DNA of 64,000 bases from Diplonema japonicum (GCA_964019335.1 OZ025674.1:248001-312000), one strand, 5' to 3'. Counted from the stretch's first letter, positions 9,931-20,099 are shown. Translations and numbers: made by a program. Notes: a model not told the origin generated them from the sequence alone.

Positions 9931-12009
9931 ATGTCGCTCCACACTGGAGTGTTTTTCTGTTGTCAATGTTGTGAAGGGCTTGCAACGGTGCATTGCTGTG
10001 GGGCGTGTTGCACGGGGAGTGAGTTAGGATGGGGGGTGCAGAGGGTGCTGCATTGCTCGCACCCTTGTGTGAAAGGCGTGAAGAGGCACGACACCAGCAT
10101 AGTGAAGAAAGTGAGGGTGAAGGGGAGAAGCGTTGTGGATGAAGGGTGGGATAGCATGCCGAAAGGGGGTGTGGGGAAATGGTCCTGCTGCGGTGCTGGG
10201 AGCATGGTGGCCACATGTACCCCTGCTGCACCTTCGTCGCCACCTCCGACGCCACAGTACCCGCACTCTGTGTCACCTGTACCCACCATGCCGACCCCTG
10301 CTACTATGCCGTCAGAACAACCCCTCCTCCCTCCCATTCAAACCCAAGTACAACCAGTCCCCCAGATGCGTTCACCCACCACACTCCTCCAGTCCCAGCC
10401 CCAAGCCCTGCGCACCATCTCGCCAGTACCTTACCACGACCCTTCCTCCCTGTGCGAAGAATGTGGCCTCGACGAAGCCACCCTCTGGTGCACCAACTGC
10501 GAGGCGCTCTTCTGTGCCCTGCACTTCAAGCTGACGCATTCCTCGAAAGTGGGCTCTCGACACGTCTCGCTTGCCATTAACTACAAACCTTCGGCTTGCG
10601 AGGAGCACGCAGGGCAGCGGGCCATCCTACACTGCCTGGAGTGCAAGAAGGACGTCTGCAGGATATGCTGCTGCACACCAATGTTCGGTGTGCACAGCAA
10701 ACACAACGTGGTGACCCTCGGGGAGGCAGAGGCCAACGCGGCGCTGGAGCTGAAATCAAAGCTCGCCATTAGCAACGAAAGGAGAAACGAACTAGAGGCG
10801 GGAGTGGCGAAGGTGGGGGAGGAGAAGAGGTTCGCGAAGGAGATGATGGAGCGTGCGAGGCTCACAGTGAATAAAGAGTTTTCAAAGTTCACAGCAGCGA
10901 TATTTAGGGAAATCGAGAGGAGGAAGTCAGAGGTGCTGGGCGAGCTAGATGAGGCAAGTGTGCCCGTCATCGCCTCTCTGATGACTACCGAGGTGGCCAT
11001 GTCACGAGCCGCCCTCGCCTGCAGGGAGGCCTGCGACACCACCACAGCTGTCCTCTCGTCGCACCGTGCCCTGAAATTAAAGGACAACCTCATTACCTTG
11101 TTGGAGGGAGCGGAGGCTTCGACTGCAGCGGTCGCCACACAGCCTTCCCTCCCGAGGCTTGGTGTGAAGACCTTGTTCCCAGACGACGGCACCCTTACGC
11201 ACATTTCGGAGAAGATAGCTGGTTTCGGCAAACTGGAGATCGAGAAACACGTGCAGGGGGGGCAGGGGGACACGAGGGGAAGCACACCAAAAAAGATCGT
11301 ACACACCGTGTCTGCACAAAGGAGCGACCATGCAGACCATGAGCCCGCTCGGCAAGAATCACCAACGGGAGATAAACAAAATACACAGGACGACAAATTT
11401 GCACCTGAGCCTGAACCCGAACCTGAACCTGCAGTTGAACCTGAACCCGAGCCTGTGCTCATCCCAGAGCCCGAGCCTGTAGAGCAGGAGGTGAGTAAGG
11501 TGGTGGTTGACGAAGCGTCCTTCGAAGTTGCTGTACGAGAGGAGGCGCTGCTGAGGGATGCTGTGGCTCTGGCGGAAGGGACAGCCCGTGCATTGGTGGT
11601 GCAGTGTGCAGTGATGGAACACAAGGTGACAGTACAGAAAGAGAAGGACAGGGAACTCGTTGCTGAACCGATTGAAAGAGACACACCCTCTCCCGCTGCG
11701 CGGTCTGAGGACAGCTGCAAGAGTAGTTGCAGCCCAAAGAAAAGCCCCGAACCAGAACAAGAGCCAGAACCAGAAGAAGAAGAGGACCGAGTCCAAACCC
11801 TCTCCCCTGTCGAAGAAGATACCAAAGAAGAAGACCAAGACCAAGACCAAGACCAAGACCAAGGCACTACTCCGGAAAAGCACAGCGACCCCGAAAAGCC
11901 CAAAGAAGATAAGCCAACTGTATTGTGGTGCTCCTTTTGCAACTATGAGAATGAAACGTCGCCGTGCGAGCTGTGCGGGACGGAGTGCATTTTAAAAGAA
12001 GAGCAGTAG
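9931..12009 (+). CDS. B-box zinc-finger protein with C-terminal RanBP2-type finger
   Basis: Chosen start is ATG 9931; in-frame codons further upstream run through a poly-A (poly-Lys) tract that looks like leader. The product is about 692 residues. An N-terminal Cys-rich stretch begins CCQCCEGLATVHC. Then come two B-boxes: CEECGLDEATLWC with CEALFC, and CEEHAGQRAILHC with CKKDVC and an HSKH pair. A helical coiled-coil segment follows, then acidic low-complexity repeats of PEPEPEP and DQDQDQ, and a last finger with W-C-x2-C-x-Y-x-N and C-x2-C. B-box plus coiled coil is the core of TRIM-like scaffolds, but I see no RING here. It probably mediates protein assembly, and the last finger could bind ubiquitin or RNA. 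The 5' end is the weak point. Confidence 0.7.
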   Translation: MSLHTGVFFCCQCCEGLATVHCCGACCTGSELGWGVQRVLHCSHPCVKGVKRHDTSIVKKVRVKGRSVVDEGWDSMPKGGVGKWSCCGAGSMVATCTPAAPSSPPPTPQYPHSVSPVPTMPTPATMPSEQPLLPPIQTQVQPVPQMRSPTTLLQSQPQALRTISPVPYHDPSSLCEECGLDEATLWCTNCEALFCALHFKLTHSSKVGSRHVSLAINYKPSACEEHAGQRAILHCLECKKDVCRICCCTPMFGVHSKHNVVTLGEAEANAALELKSKLAISNERRNELEAGVAKVGEEKRFAKEMMERARLTVNKEFSKFTAAIFREIERRKSEVLGELDEASVPVIASLMTTEVAMSRAALACREACDTTTAVLSSHRALKLKDNLITLLEGAEASTAAVATQPSLPRLGVKTLFPDDGTLTHISEKIAGFGKLEIEKHVQGGQGDTRGSTPKKIVHTVSAQRSDHADHEPARQESPTGDKQNTQDDKFAPEPEPEPEPAVEPEPEPVLIPEPEPVEQEVSKVVVDEASFEVAVREEALLRDAVALAEGTARALVVQCAVMEHKVTVQKEKDRELVAEPIERDTPSPAARSEDSCKSSCSPKKSPEPEQEPEPEEEEDRVQTLSPVEEDTKEEDQDQDQDQDQGTTPEKHSDPEKPKEDKPTVLWCSFCNYENETSPCELCGTECILKEEQ

Positions 12010-12177
12010 CCCCACCCTTTTCTTTTTCATATATTGTGAAAAGCCGTTTAGATATGTTAGACAGTGTCCCTCCCTGCAACTTTTATGATTATGCATCAAG
12101 AATGAGGGAAGGGAACAAAACAAAACAAAACAAAATAGAAAAAAAGGTGAAGGGGACTTAAGAAAAGTTTAAGGAAA

Positions 12178-12495
12178 ATGGCACGCAGCGTAAATGCAGC
12201 AGATTGTTTGACAGTAGAGGGGGAGGAGAAGTGGGTTCTTTCACCGGCGGAGACAGGGGGGTTGTTGAAGGTGCAGTTTCCTGAGGGGAAACAGGTTCCC
12301 AGCAAGATCGAGCTGGCGAGGTGGACGAGCGACAAACTTGAAGGCGTTCAGGTTCCTGGAATCCCTGACGACACAATCCTGACAGCCCCTGCGGACCTCA
12401 CGGGAGGAAAACTCATGCTACAGCTGAGCAACGAAGCTCGCCAAGCGCTTGGCTCAGGCAGTGTACTGACGCTGATCGATTACTACCGGTGTTAG
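12178..12495 (+). CDS. Small conserved-looking protein, unknown function
   Basis: Single exon of 105 residues with balanced composition (LSPAETGGLL, WTSDKLEGVQ), unlike the Phe/Lys noise of the spacers. It starts at an ATG after an A/G-rich leader and is followed by a long T run. No signal peptide, membrane segment or known motif is visible. Alternating hydrophobic residues suggest a compact beta-rich fold. I do not recognise the family. Confidence 0.65.
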   Translation: MARSVNAADCLTVEGEEKWVLSPAETGGLLKVQFPEGKQVPSKIELARWTSDKLEGVQVPGIPDDTILTAPADLTGGKLMLQLSNEARQALGSGSVLTLIDYYRC

Positions 12496-12685
12496 GAGTT
12501 TTCTCCTCTTTTTTTTTTTTTTTTTTTTTTTTGTTTGTATCTCCAGAACAGGGACAGAGTGGTGTTTCTTTTTTTTTTTTTTTTTTTTTGTTTCTCCCTC
12601 GTGAAACTAACGTTTTTTTTTTTTTAACTCGCCTTCTTCAACGGAAGTTCAAAAAAAAAGAGCCCCCCCCCCCATCCAGAATGAC

Positions 12686-13612
12686 ATGACAGAAAAGCTT
12701 GAAGGATGGAAGGAAGTGGCGATCATCCTGATCTACATCAGCCTCTACTCCGCAGGGGGCTTGCTGACAAAGCTGTCCAAGGGCGATGGTGACTACACAT
12801 ATAACCCGGTGGGAGTCACATTGGTGGTAAGCTGCCTGAAGCTCATCATCTCACTAGCGATGCTGGCCAATCAAGGATGGCCAGCAAACCTCGGCCTGGC
12901 GGGGTCCTGGAGGTTTGCTTACCCAGCAGTGGTGTACGTGATCGACGACAATCTGCAATTTGCTGTTTTGTACTATATCACACCGGGGGAGGCGGCGTTG
13001 TTCTTCAGCTTCAAGGTGCTGAGCACGGCAATGGCATCGAAGATCATGTTGAACAGAGAAATCAGTTCATTGCAATGGTCGGCTCTTATGCTGTTAACAC
13101 TTGGACTGGGGACTTCAAAGATAGGCGGGCAACACTTTCAAGGATTTAACCTAGGCCACGTTCTTGTTGTAGTTGTGTCTACCATAGGCTCGACGGGCGA
13201 TGTCTATAACGAGAAACTGCTTAAAACCGATACCGAAGCTTCAATTCACCTCCAAAACATCAAACTGTACACCTTCAGTGTACTCCTCAATGGGTTGGGC
13301 TACGCTGTGTACGAGAAGCAGGGAACGCTGAACAGCGCAACCTACGGTTGGAATGTGTTTGTTGTAATGCTTGTTTTTGTGAACTCTTTCAACGGGATTG
13401 CCGTTTCCGTCATCTTCAAGTTCCTCGATAATATTGTGAAGGTGCAGGCGGCGGCCGGTGGCATGGTCCTCACCGTCCTTCTCTCCTCTCTGATCTTTGG
13501 AAGAGAACCTTCTCTTGGTTTCTACCTCGGTGTGGGCATTGTCTTCAACGCTCTTTACATCTTCAACTACAAGCACAAACCCATCACATCCGACCCACAA
13601 ATAGAAGCCTGA
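12686..13612 (+). CDS. Nucleotide-sugar transporter, SLC35A-like
   Basis: Single exon, 308 residues, about ten hydrophobic helices over the whole length. The segment DDNLQFAVLYYITPGEAAL and the later VYNEKLLK match the core of the SLC35A (UDP-galactose/CMP-sialic acid) transporter family, whose usual length is 320-350. It should sit in the Golgi or ER and exchange a nucleotide sugar for the nucleotide monophosphate; the substrate cannot be read from sequence. The fucosyltransferase-like gene at 17217 is another glycosylation gene nearby. CCCATCCAG directly before 12680 is a good trans-splice acceptor. The first ATG (12681) opens only a two-codon frame that overlaps the true start. Confidence 0.85.
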   Translation: MTEKLEGWKEVAIILIYISLYSAGGLLTKLSKGDGDYTYNPVGVTLVVSCLKLIISLAMLANQGWPANLGLAGSWRFAYPAVVYVIDDNLQFAVLYYITPGEAALFFSFKVLSTAMASKIMLNREISSLQWSALMLLTLGLGTSKIGGQHFQGFNLGHVLVVVVSTIGSTGDVYNEKLLKTDTEASIHLQNIKLYTFSVLLNGLGYAVYEKQGTLNSATYGWNVFVVMLVFVNSFNGIAVSVIFKFLDNIVKVQAAAGGMVLTVLLSSLIFGREPSLGFYLGVGIVFNALYIFNYKHKPITSDPQIEA

Positions 13613-13613
13613 G

Positions 13614-13660
<47 letters not shown>

Positions 13661-13698
13661 CCTATTGACAATTTTTTTTTTTTTTTTGAAAGGACATT

Positions 13699-14128
13699 AT
13701 GATTATTAGGGTACAAGGCGACGAGAGTAGTGGGGACAGCTGGGATCTCATTGAGCTGCAAGGGGTTCTCCACCCGTTGGATGGGAAGGGTGGTTTGAGC
13801 GAAAAGAATGTTGGCCAGTTGACATATGTTGACGGTGGACGGGCAGCTATTCAGGTGGGGAACATGTATGTAGAAGGCAATGTAAAAACAATGCCCAAGC
13901 CGTATGTATTGATGGAGAAAGTAGAGGGGCAAGGGGGAGAGGAGGAGGAAGGGGTGGCATCCCACCGCTACAAGGTGGTCGGTGTTGTGAAGCGAAAATT
14001 TCATTTTACGGTACGTGGAAGGGGGGAGAGAGGGGGGGGAAATATATCTTTTTTAAAAGAAATATCAAAAAGAAAAAACTTTTTTTTTTCTCCATCAACA
14101 GACGTCACGCCACAAACCTGTATCTTAG
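13699..14128 (+). CDS. CTF8: Ctf8, subunit of the Ctf18 clamp-loader complex
   Basis: Exon 1 is 13699-14010, the intron 14011-14101 ends ATCAACAG, and exon 2 is 14102-14128, giving 112 residues. Family features are in order: WDLIELQG (residues about 15-22), an acidic linker, AAIQVGNMYVEG, KPYVLME, and the end YKVVGVVKRKFHF followed across the intron by TTSRHKPVS, which corresponds to the conserved C-terminal tail that docks Dcc1 and Ctf18. Ctf8 with Dcc1 and Ctf18 loads PCNA and supports sister-chromatid cohesion in the nucleus. The length is close to yeast and human Ctf8. The tiny last exon of nine codons would be missed by naive gene finders. Confidence 0.8.
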
Positions 14129-14468
14129 ATTTTTTTCTTCTTTTTTTTGATGTTTCTTTGTTCTCATATTTCATATGTTTTTATTGACCCTTCCAACCAG
14201 ACCACACACAACAAAAAAAAAGGTGGAAAAAAAAAAAAAAACACAATTTTTCAAAAGAAAATGTCCGTTTGATAGAACTCAGATTTACAGGACGTTCTTC
14301 AATTATTGCAAATAATAATAATAATAAAAAAAGAAAGTAAAATCTAAAAACAACTTGAAAACGTGGAAAAGAAATACAAACAAAGAGAAATTCAAAAAAA
14401 AAAAAGAAAAAAGCGAACAATCTAAAGTAAGAAACACCACCGCCCTCCCGCAGTAGAAGCATAGCACA
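14129..14468 (+). other. Spacer with T- then A-rich tracts
   Basis: Pyrimidine runs at 14131-14180 could serve as the trans-splicing signal for the next gene. A-rich leader sequence follows up to the ATG at 14469. No gene is seen. Confidence 0.6.
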
Positions 14469-17027
14469 ATGAGGCCTTTAAGCATGTTAACAATGATAGC
14501 GTTGACGGTTGTAGAGGTCCTCGCGCAGACAAGAACGGAAACGATGACGCTTACGCTGCCGACAAGAACAGAGACGATGACGCTGAGCACTTCAGTGTCA
14601 CTGACCGTAGACACTGCAACTGCAACAGTGTCTCTCACGGTCCCTACCCTCACTGCATCAGAAACCGTGTCGCTGACTGTTGGTACAGCAACAGCGAGCA
14701 GCACAGAGACGCTCACTACGTCCCTCACAATGCCCACCCTCACTGCATCAGAAACCGTGTCGCTGACTGTTGGAACCGCAACAGCTAGCGTCACATTGAC
14801 AGTGCCTACCCTTACCGAGACTGCCACAACCAGCATGACACTGCCTACTGCAACAGTTACAGAGACCGTGTCCCTCACTATGGGCACCCCCACAGAAACA
14901 TCCACCGTGTCATCTACGCTGCCCACTGGAACCCAGACTTTTACCATCACCGTGCCCACAGCCACTGCTACGTTCACCACGACCTTCACGCTGCCTACTG
15001 CGACTGAGACATCTACTGTGTCGCAAACGATGCCTACAGCAACCGAAACGCATTCTGAGACTGTCACGCTGCCCACGCCCACAGCCACCTTCACCGTGAG
15101 TGAGACGTCAACTGTGTCGCTCACGATGCCCACGGCAAGCGAAACCCTTTCTGAGACCGTCACGTTGGGAACACCCACCGCGACCTTCACCGAGACAGAA
15201 ACGGCAACCATCTCAGCCACGGTGCCTACACCGACAGAGAGCGCGACAGAGTCGCTCACACTGAACACGCCCACAGAAACCTTCACCCACAGCGAGACGG
15301 AGACGAGAACCGTGTCACTGACCTTACCTACGCCGACGGAGAGTGCTTCTCTCACCATCACGTTACCCACGCCCACGGACACTGCCACTTTTACAGAGAC
15401 CAGCACCATCTCTTTCACTGTCCCGACACCCACGGTGTCTCTTTCGGAGACAGTCACGCTGCGCACTGCGACGGAGTCCGCGACCATCACCTTCACGGTG
15501 CCCACGCCTACGGAGAGTTTGACCGAGTCACTCACCCTGCCGACGCGGACGGAGACCTTCTCACACACACTGTCGGAGACGCTGACATTCTCACTAACGG
15601 TCCCTACGCCGACGGAGAGTGCAACAGAGACGCTCACGCTGCCAACCCCAACAGACACATTTTCATTATCTTTGACTGGGTCCATCTCCGCCTCACTTAC
15701 GTTGCCGACGCCAACAGCAAGCGCAACAGAGACCTTGACGTTGCCCACCCCAACGGAGACGGATTCCACCACACTGTCGGAGACAGCCTCCCTGACCCTG
15801 CCCACGCCCACTCAGTCGGCCTCCACAACGCTGTCTGTGTATCCAACACCCGTCATCACAGCTATCGAGTCAGACGACTGCTCAGAGTACACAGATGTGA
15901 ACGGTGCACACACTGTGTGCAATGCAGGAGAGACGCTCATCACAATTAAGGGGTCAGGCTTCCCCCACACGCTGGACAAGGTCAACGAGGTGGAGTTCGT
16001 GTGGACAGGCGGCAATCCGGAGAATGTAAAGCCGACTTGCGACCCCATAAATCTTGTGTTCACAGGAACAGAGGACTACCTGGTGTGCAACCTCAACGCG
16101 ACGTACAGCTCGGGGGACTACAAGGTACGGTTCTCAGCTTATGTGGTGCATGATCCCGTGTCGGGGTACACAGGACCACTGTGGTCCACTGGGGAGGCCT
16201 TCCTTGAGATGCACGGACCGTGGAGTGCATCCGGAACGGAGTGGTCTGCAGACTTCAGGTCAGGAACGTCATACGCAGAATTGGGCACCACTGTCACCTT
16301 TATGTTAGACACTGTGATGGAGGGGGACCAGCTGGTGCTGGTAAGGAGCGACGCAACAAACTGCACCGACCCAGAGACGCTACTAAATGGGACATTCACG
16401 ACCGTTAAAGGGTCTGGTATAGGGGCCACGGCCACCTTCGACACCAGAGGGATCCCTGACGGGGTGTACTACATGTGCCATGCATCGAACGGGTTGGCGT
16501 TCATTCTGCAAAAGCAGTATCCCGTGTACATAAGGGACACCATCGACCCGTACCAGAGCACAATATGCTGCAGCAACAACACTATGGTGGTTGGGGACAC
16601 AACAACGTGCACCGTCACAGCTGTGGACCGAAACGGGCACCTGACAGGCTCCGTGGACGACGAGTGCCATTTTGGGTTCTCGCATTTCAAGGACGGTGCG
16701 GGTGTCCCCATGTGCGCCGACAGTATCAAGCCCACCAAAACCAACGTCGCTGGAGAGTTCACCTTTGATTTTGTGTCCTTTGCCTCAGGATGCTCGTCTC
16801 GCATTGGTGTCACTTACCGCGGCGTCCTCCTCAGCGGCAAGGTGGCCATGCTCACGTTCCTCCCTCTCACTGCTGTTGATGCCCATGCTACGTCACAGTG
16901 CTCACTCAGCGATGGTGGCTCCTTGCAGTGCGAGATCACAAAGCGTGACACATATAAAAACCCCACAGAAATCTGCACAACCGACTACGGCGTCGACCCT
17001 GGCACAGTGCACTGCGAGAAGCCTTAA
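14469..17027 (+). CDS. Secreted or surface Thr-rich (mucin-like) protein with IPT/TIG-like domain
   Basis: Single exon, 852 residues. Residues 1-20 form a signal peptide (MRPLSMLTMIALTVVEVLAQ). Residues about 20-455 are a Thr/Ser/Pro-rich array with the recurring element LTLPTPTES and spacings of about 20-24 residues, a likely target for O-glycosylation. From about residue 460 (YPTPVITAIES) a globular part begins, with an IPT/TIG-like start (GETLITIKGSGFP) and paired Cys. No membrane segment or GPI tail is visible, so the protein may be secreted or attached by partners. A large open frame on the opposite strand (14303-15811) is a mirror of the repeat codons, not a gene. Confidence 0.75.
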   Translation: MRPLSMLTMIALTVVEVLAQTRTETMTLTLPTRTETMTLSTSVSLTVDTATATVSLTVPTLTASETVSLTVGTATASSTETLTTSLTMPTLTASETVSLTVGTATASVTLTVPTLTETATTSMTLPTATVTETVSLTMGTPTETSTVSSTLPTGTQTFTITVPTATATFTTTFTLPTATETSTVSQTMPTATETHSETVTLPTPTATFTVSETSTVSLTMPTASETLSETVTLGTPTATFTETETATISATVPTPTESATESLTLNTPTETFTHSETETRTVSLTLPTPTESASLTITLPTPTDTATFTETSTISFTVPTPTVSLSETVTLRTATESATITFTVPTPTESLTESLTLPTRTETFSHTLSETLTFSLTVPTPTESATETLTLPTPTDTFSLSLTGSISASLTLPTPTASATETLTLPTPTETDSTTLSETASLTLPTPTQSASTTLSVYPTPVITAIESDDCSEYTDVNGAHTVCNAGETLITIKGSGFPHTLDKVNEVEFVWTGGNPENVKPTCDPINLVFTGTEDYLVCNLNATYSSGDYKVRFSAYVVHDPVSGYTGPLWSTGEAFLEMHGPWSASGTEWSADFRSGTSYAELGTTVTFMLDTVMEGDQLVLVRSDATNCTDPETLLNGTFTTVKGSGIGATATFDTRGIPDGVYYMCHASNGLAFILQKQYPVYIRDTIDPYQSTICCSNNTMVVGDTTTCTVTAVDRNGHLTGSVDDECHFGFSHFKDGAGVPMCADSIKPTKTNVAGEFTFDFVSFASGCSSRIGVTYRGVLLSGKVAMLTFLPLTAVDAHATSQCSLSDGGSLQCEITKRDTYKNPTEICTTDYGVDPGTVHCEKP
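14520..15840 (+). repeat. Coding repeat array (Thr/Pro-rich)
   Basis: Degenerate tandem repeats of about 60-72 bp with core ACGCTGCCCACGCCCACAG-like units encode the Thr-rich region of the 14469 gene. Some neighbouring units are nearly identical, for example the stretches at 14648-14690 and 14735-14778, which suggests recent unit duplication. Confidence 0.75.
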
Positions 17028-17216
17028 CTTGGGAAGGCCTTTTTTTTTCTTTTTTTTTTTCTCACTCAGTTTTATGCGAAGGTTCTGGTGACTTCTTCTG
17101 TACTGTTTTCTTCTCAGTTTTGGTCTTTTTTCTTTCTTTCTCAGTTCTTTTATGTGATACATTATACTCCCCACCCCCATTCTTGCAGCATCGATAGTTC
17201 ATCAGCAGGTGTCACC

Positions 17217-18728
17217 ATGGGGAGTGCCGCGGGGGCTATGATGGCCCTGCTCGTGTTAGTAGGTGTGCTGCTGTGCACTATGATGATGCAAGACGAGCAC
17301 AGTGAGACGCCGCGAAGTATAGAAAGCGACCAGAAAGATACAAGCGGCGAGGAACGACCAGGTAAAGCCGACGACCAGAAAGATGCAAGCGGCGAAGCGA
17401 GCGGCAGTTGTCTGCGATTGTGCGTAAGGGACATAGAGGGAAAGGGGGATTTGGATGTGAAGTGTACAAAGTACATCGCAGAGCACTGCTCGGAGAAGGC
17501 TTCGCAACTCACATGGTTCGGCTCTCAATGGCGTGCTGCTGGGAGGGAAACCAGAGAGGCGATCCTCTCCAGCATGAAAACAAAACCTTGCATGTCAGGG
17601 TTCCCGGAGCACTACACCACACTGCTGGACCCCAAGGTACCTTTCTCTCCCGACCCAGAGGCTTTGAGGATACAAGCGAAGATTTATGAACGACAGTTCT
17701 GCTCGTCTTGCAGTTCAGTCCTTTACCAGTACACACGGGTGTTTCAAGGCCTTGGCTCAAGGTACCACACACATCTTTGTGCTTTCGACAACGCGCTACG
17801 TTTGAACAGACCCTTCGTGTCCCTTGATGGTGGTTGGATCTTTGCGAATGTTACAGAATGCAGCTCAACGAACGACCAATGTTATTTCAACAAGTTTACA
17901 AGTTGTCCGTCAGTCTTCTGTGACTCTGCGAAGAACGAAGTGCAGAACTGCGTGCGGTACTCCCCGCCCCCTGCCTCACAGCAATGCGAGAAAACCTGTC
18001 TGTGCGGGAAGTGTGGAAGCACCGACAACGGCCACCACGAGACAGTGTGGGCAAAGCACAGCTGCTCAACGCTTAAAGACATCCCTACCGGGCTCCAGGT
18101 AGGCAACAAGTCGCATCTCTGGTACACATCTCAACTCATCTTTTTCATGATGCAGCCAAATGCAATGATGGGCCGCCATATCGATAAAGACCTTGAGGAT
18201 GGTTTTTTCACCTCGAACGTGGTCAACATGCATGTGAGGAGGGGGAGGTTGAAACAGCCTGAAATGGCGAGATTTTTCGGGCTTGAGGAATACGTGAAGC
18301 TTTCGGAGAGATGGGGCGGTCCAGGCAAGACCTTGAAGTACTTCATCCAAACTAACGACCCGTCAGTTCTAGATGAAGCAAAGAGCCTCCCACAGCACAC
18401 CATGTCATGGACAACGTGGAACCGTACAGGGAAAGATCTGCAGATCCACAACGACCCGAAGAAGAGGAAGAGACGTCTCAAGGCAGGGCAGGTGGTGGAC
18501 CCCACTGCATGGACTGTTCACTCTTTCCGAAACCTGTGGCTCATGCTACGCTCGAAGTACTGGATCTGCACTTACTCCTCGAATTGGTGCCGCCTCGCCC
18601 TTCGCCTTACCTACGCCACCTACGGTACCCTCCCCAAGGCACTCAGCCTTGATGCGTGGTCCTACGACCCTTACACATGGTACACCAACGAGTACATTAA
18701 CGAAGCAATGGCGTCTCATAACTCTTAA
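17217..18728 (+). CDS. FUT8-like alpha-1,6-fucosyltransferase family protein (GT23)
   Basis: Start ATG 17217 was chosen because CCATTCTTGCAG at 17178-17189 is a trans-splice acceptor and the upstream in-frame part is T-rich leader. The product has 503 residues. Residues 1-22 form one hydrophobic signal anchor, giving a type II Golgi topology, followed by an acidic/basic stem with two similar DQKD(T/A)SGE units. In the catalytic part, VNMHVRRG, YFIQTNDPSVLDEAKS and WICTYSSNWCRLA match GDP-fucose-binding motifs of the GT23/NodZ fold (HVRRxD, TDDP, TFSSxVCR). The usual Asp after HVRR is Gly here. Many Cys suggest disulfides. It probably fucosylates surface glycans; acceptor specificity is unknown. 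Confidence 0.65.
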   Translation: MGSAAGAMMALLVLVGVLLCTMMMQDEHSETPRSIESDQKDTSGEERPGKADDQKDASGEASGSCLRLCVRDIEGKGDLDVKCTKYIAEHCSEKASQLTWFGSQWRAAGRETREAILSSMKTKPCMSGFPEHYTTLLDPKVPFSPDPEALRIQAKIYERQFCSSCSSVLYQYTRVFQGLGSRYHTHLCAFDNALRLNRPFVSLDGGWIFANVTECSSTNDQCYFNKFTSCPSVFCDSAKNEVQNCVRYSPPPASQQCEKTCLCGKCGSTDNGHHETVWAKHSCSTLKDIPTGLQVGNKSHLWYTSQLIFFMMQPNAMMGRHIDKDLEDGFFTSNVVNMHVRRGRLKQPEMARFFGLEEYVKLSERWGGPGKTLKYFIQTNDPSVLDEAKSLPQHTMSWTTWNRTGKDLQIHNDPKKRKRRLKAGQVVDPTAWTVHSFRNLWLMLRSKYWICTYSSNWCRLALRLTYATYGTLPKALSLDAWSYDPYTWYTNEYINEAMASHNS

Positions 18729-18806
18729 CATTCCCCCCCTCCCCTCTTTTTCTTTTTTCTTCTCCAAAACTAAACCACAACGAACTGTATTGCTCAAGGT
18801 TCAGAA

Positions 18807-20099
18807 ATGTCTGACGATGGCGTGTGGGCAGAGACAGGGGCAAACTGGAGGGATTGGCACCTGCATGGCCAGCGCAAGCAACCGCAAGACCACAACGAAC
18901 ACAATGAAGTCCAAAAGCTTGAGAGGGAACTGCAGCTGGAGAGGAAACGGAGAATCGAGGTGGAGAATGCCCTGAACTGGTCGGGGTATGCTGTAGGGAA
19001 TCGGAGCGCAGCGTCCCCTGAGGCGACACAAGCCTACGCTTATAGGAGAGGCAAGAGCTTTGCTTTAAGGAAGCAGGAAGAAGGCAAGTGGTACCGATCC
19101 CCTAGCCCACCAGATATGCCCCAATTGCCTTCTAACTCGCCCCAAGCAAGCCCCCCAAGCGCCTTGTGCTACGAGCAGCACGTGCATGCTGAACAAAGCA
19201 ACAGTGCAAGAGAGAAGACGTCAGTGAGAGCAGAAAGGCAACCTGAAAAGGAGCACGCCCCACAACCGGCTAACGACGTCGCTGCACTCCTTGATAAACT
19301 AGAGAGCATGAGATCAGAGCTACTTGAATTGAAACAAAAGGAGATGTCTGAAAAATCACCGTCAAGGCCTCCAGCTCTTAAGCAAGAGAAGTCTACACCA
19401 CCACCACCGCCACCGCAGACACAGGCACAAGAGTTACCGGTTCATCGCCATCACTTTCAGCAGCAACCGCAGCACCATCCGCAACAGCAGCATCCCCAGC
19501 ACCCCCAGCCTATCCTGTCGCCAAGGGTTAACGGGTACAACCCCGCGCCTAGCGAACGTGTGATTGCAAAGGAATCTGGTTGGGAGCGACTTCTGGACGA
19601 GGGGTGGGAGGGGTATAGATACGTTGAAGACCCTGATGAAAAAAGGAGGAAGGCGATGGCAGAGAGGGAAAGGCAACGAGATGAAGGCAACCAGAACAGA
19701 GAAAGGGAGCGGGTGGTAGAGAGAGAGAGGGAAAGAGAAAAAGAGAGAGTGGTAGAGAGAGAGAAGGAAAGAGATAGGGAGAAGAACCGAGAAGGTGATA
19801 GGGACAAGGACAGGAGCAGGCACCACTCGCACAGCAGGCGAAGCACGAGCCGAGGCTCATCGTCGCACCTGTCACCACGAAGCTTGTCGAGGTCCAGAAG
19901 CAAACCAGCAAGCAGCAACTACTACAAGCTCGCCCCGCGTTCTTTTCCCGAGGGCAACAGCGCTTTCGACGCTATGCAGGCGCACTCACCAACCCCGCAC
20001 GGCTCACCGAGCGTCAAGGTGTCTTCACCCAAATCGCCCTCAAGGTCCCCCAGGCGTTCCTCCCCTAGGTCTCGCCGTTCGCTGTCGAGGTCTGCGTGA
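18807..20099 (+). CDS. Low-complexity RS/RE-rich protein, possible splicing-related factor
   Basis: Single exon, 430 residues. It begins MSDDGVWAETGANWRDWHLHG, then a short coiled coil (residues about 33-55), Pro/Gln/His-rich linkers, a block of alternating Arg/Glu (ERERVVERERER, about residues 285-335), and an Arg/Ser-rich C-terminus ending SRSPRRSSPRSRR. RS and RE dipeptide tracts are typical of nuclear splicing regulators. No RNA-recognition motif is visible, so this is an inference from composition only. It could equally be a nuclear scaffold. Confidence 0.55.
   Translation: MSDDGVWAETGANWRDWHLHGQRKQPQDHNEHNEVQKLERELQLERKRRIEVENALNWSGYAVGNRSAASPEATQAYAYRRGKSFALRKQEEGKWYRSPSPPDMPQLPSNSPQASPPSALCYEQHVHAEQSNSAREKTSVRAERQPEKEHAPQPANDVAALLDKLESMRSELLELKQKEMSEKSPSRPPALKQEKSTPPPPPPQTQAQELPVHRHHFQQQPQHHPQQQHPQHPQPILSPRVNGYNPAPSERVIAKESGWERLLDEGWEGYRYVEDPDEKRRKAMAERERQRDEGNQNRERERVVEREREREKERVVEREKERDREKNREGDRDKDRSRHHSHSRRSTSRGSSSHLSPRSLSRSRSKPASSNYYKLAPRSFPEGNSAFDAMQAHSPTPHGSPSVKVSSPKSPSRSPRRSSPRSRRSLSRSA

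Noticed and set aside
10581-11942. 453-codon minus-strand open frame
   Set aside because: It lies opposite the B-box gene, whose zinc-finger motifs are certain; the antisense translation is Ser-rich and motif-free.
14303-15811. 502-codon open frame on the minus strand
   Set aside because: It mirrors the Thr/Pro codon repeats of the 14469 gene; the Val/Ser-rich translation is a by-product of the repeat.
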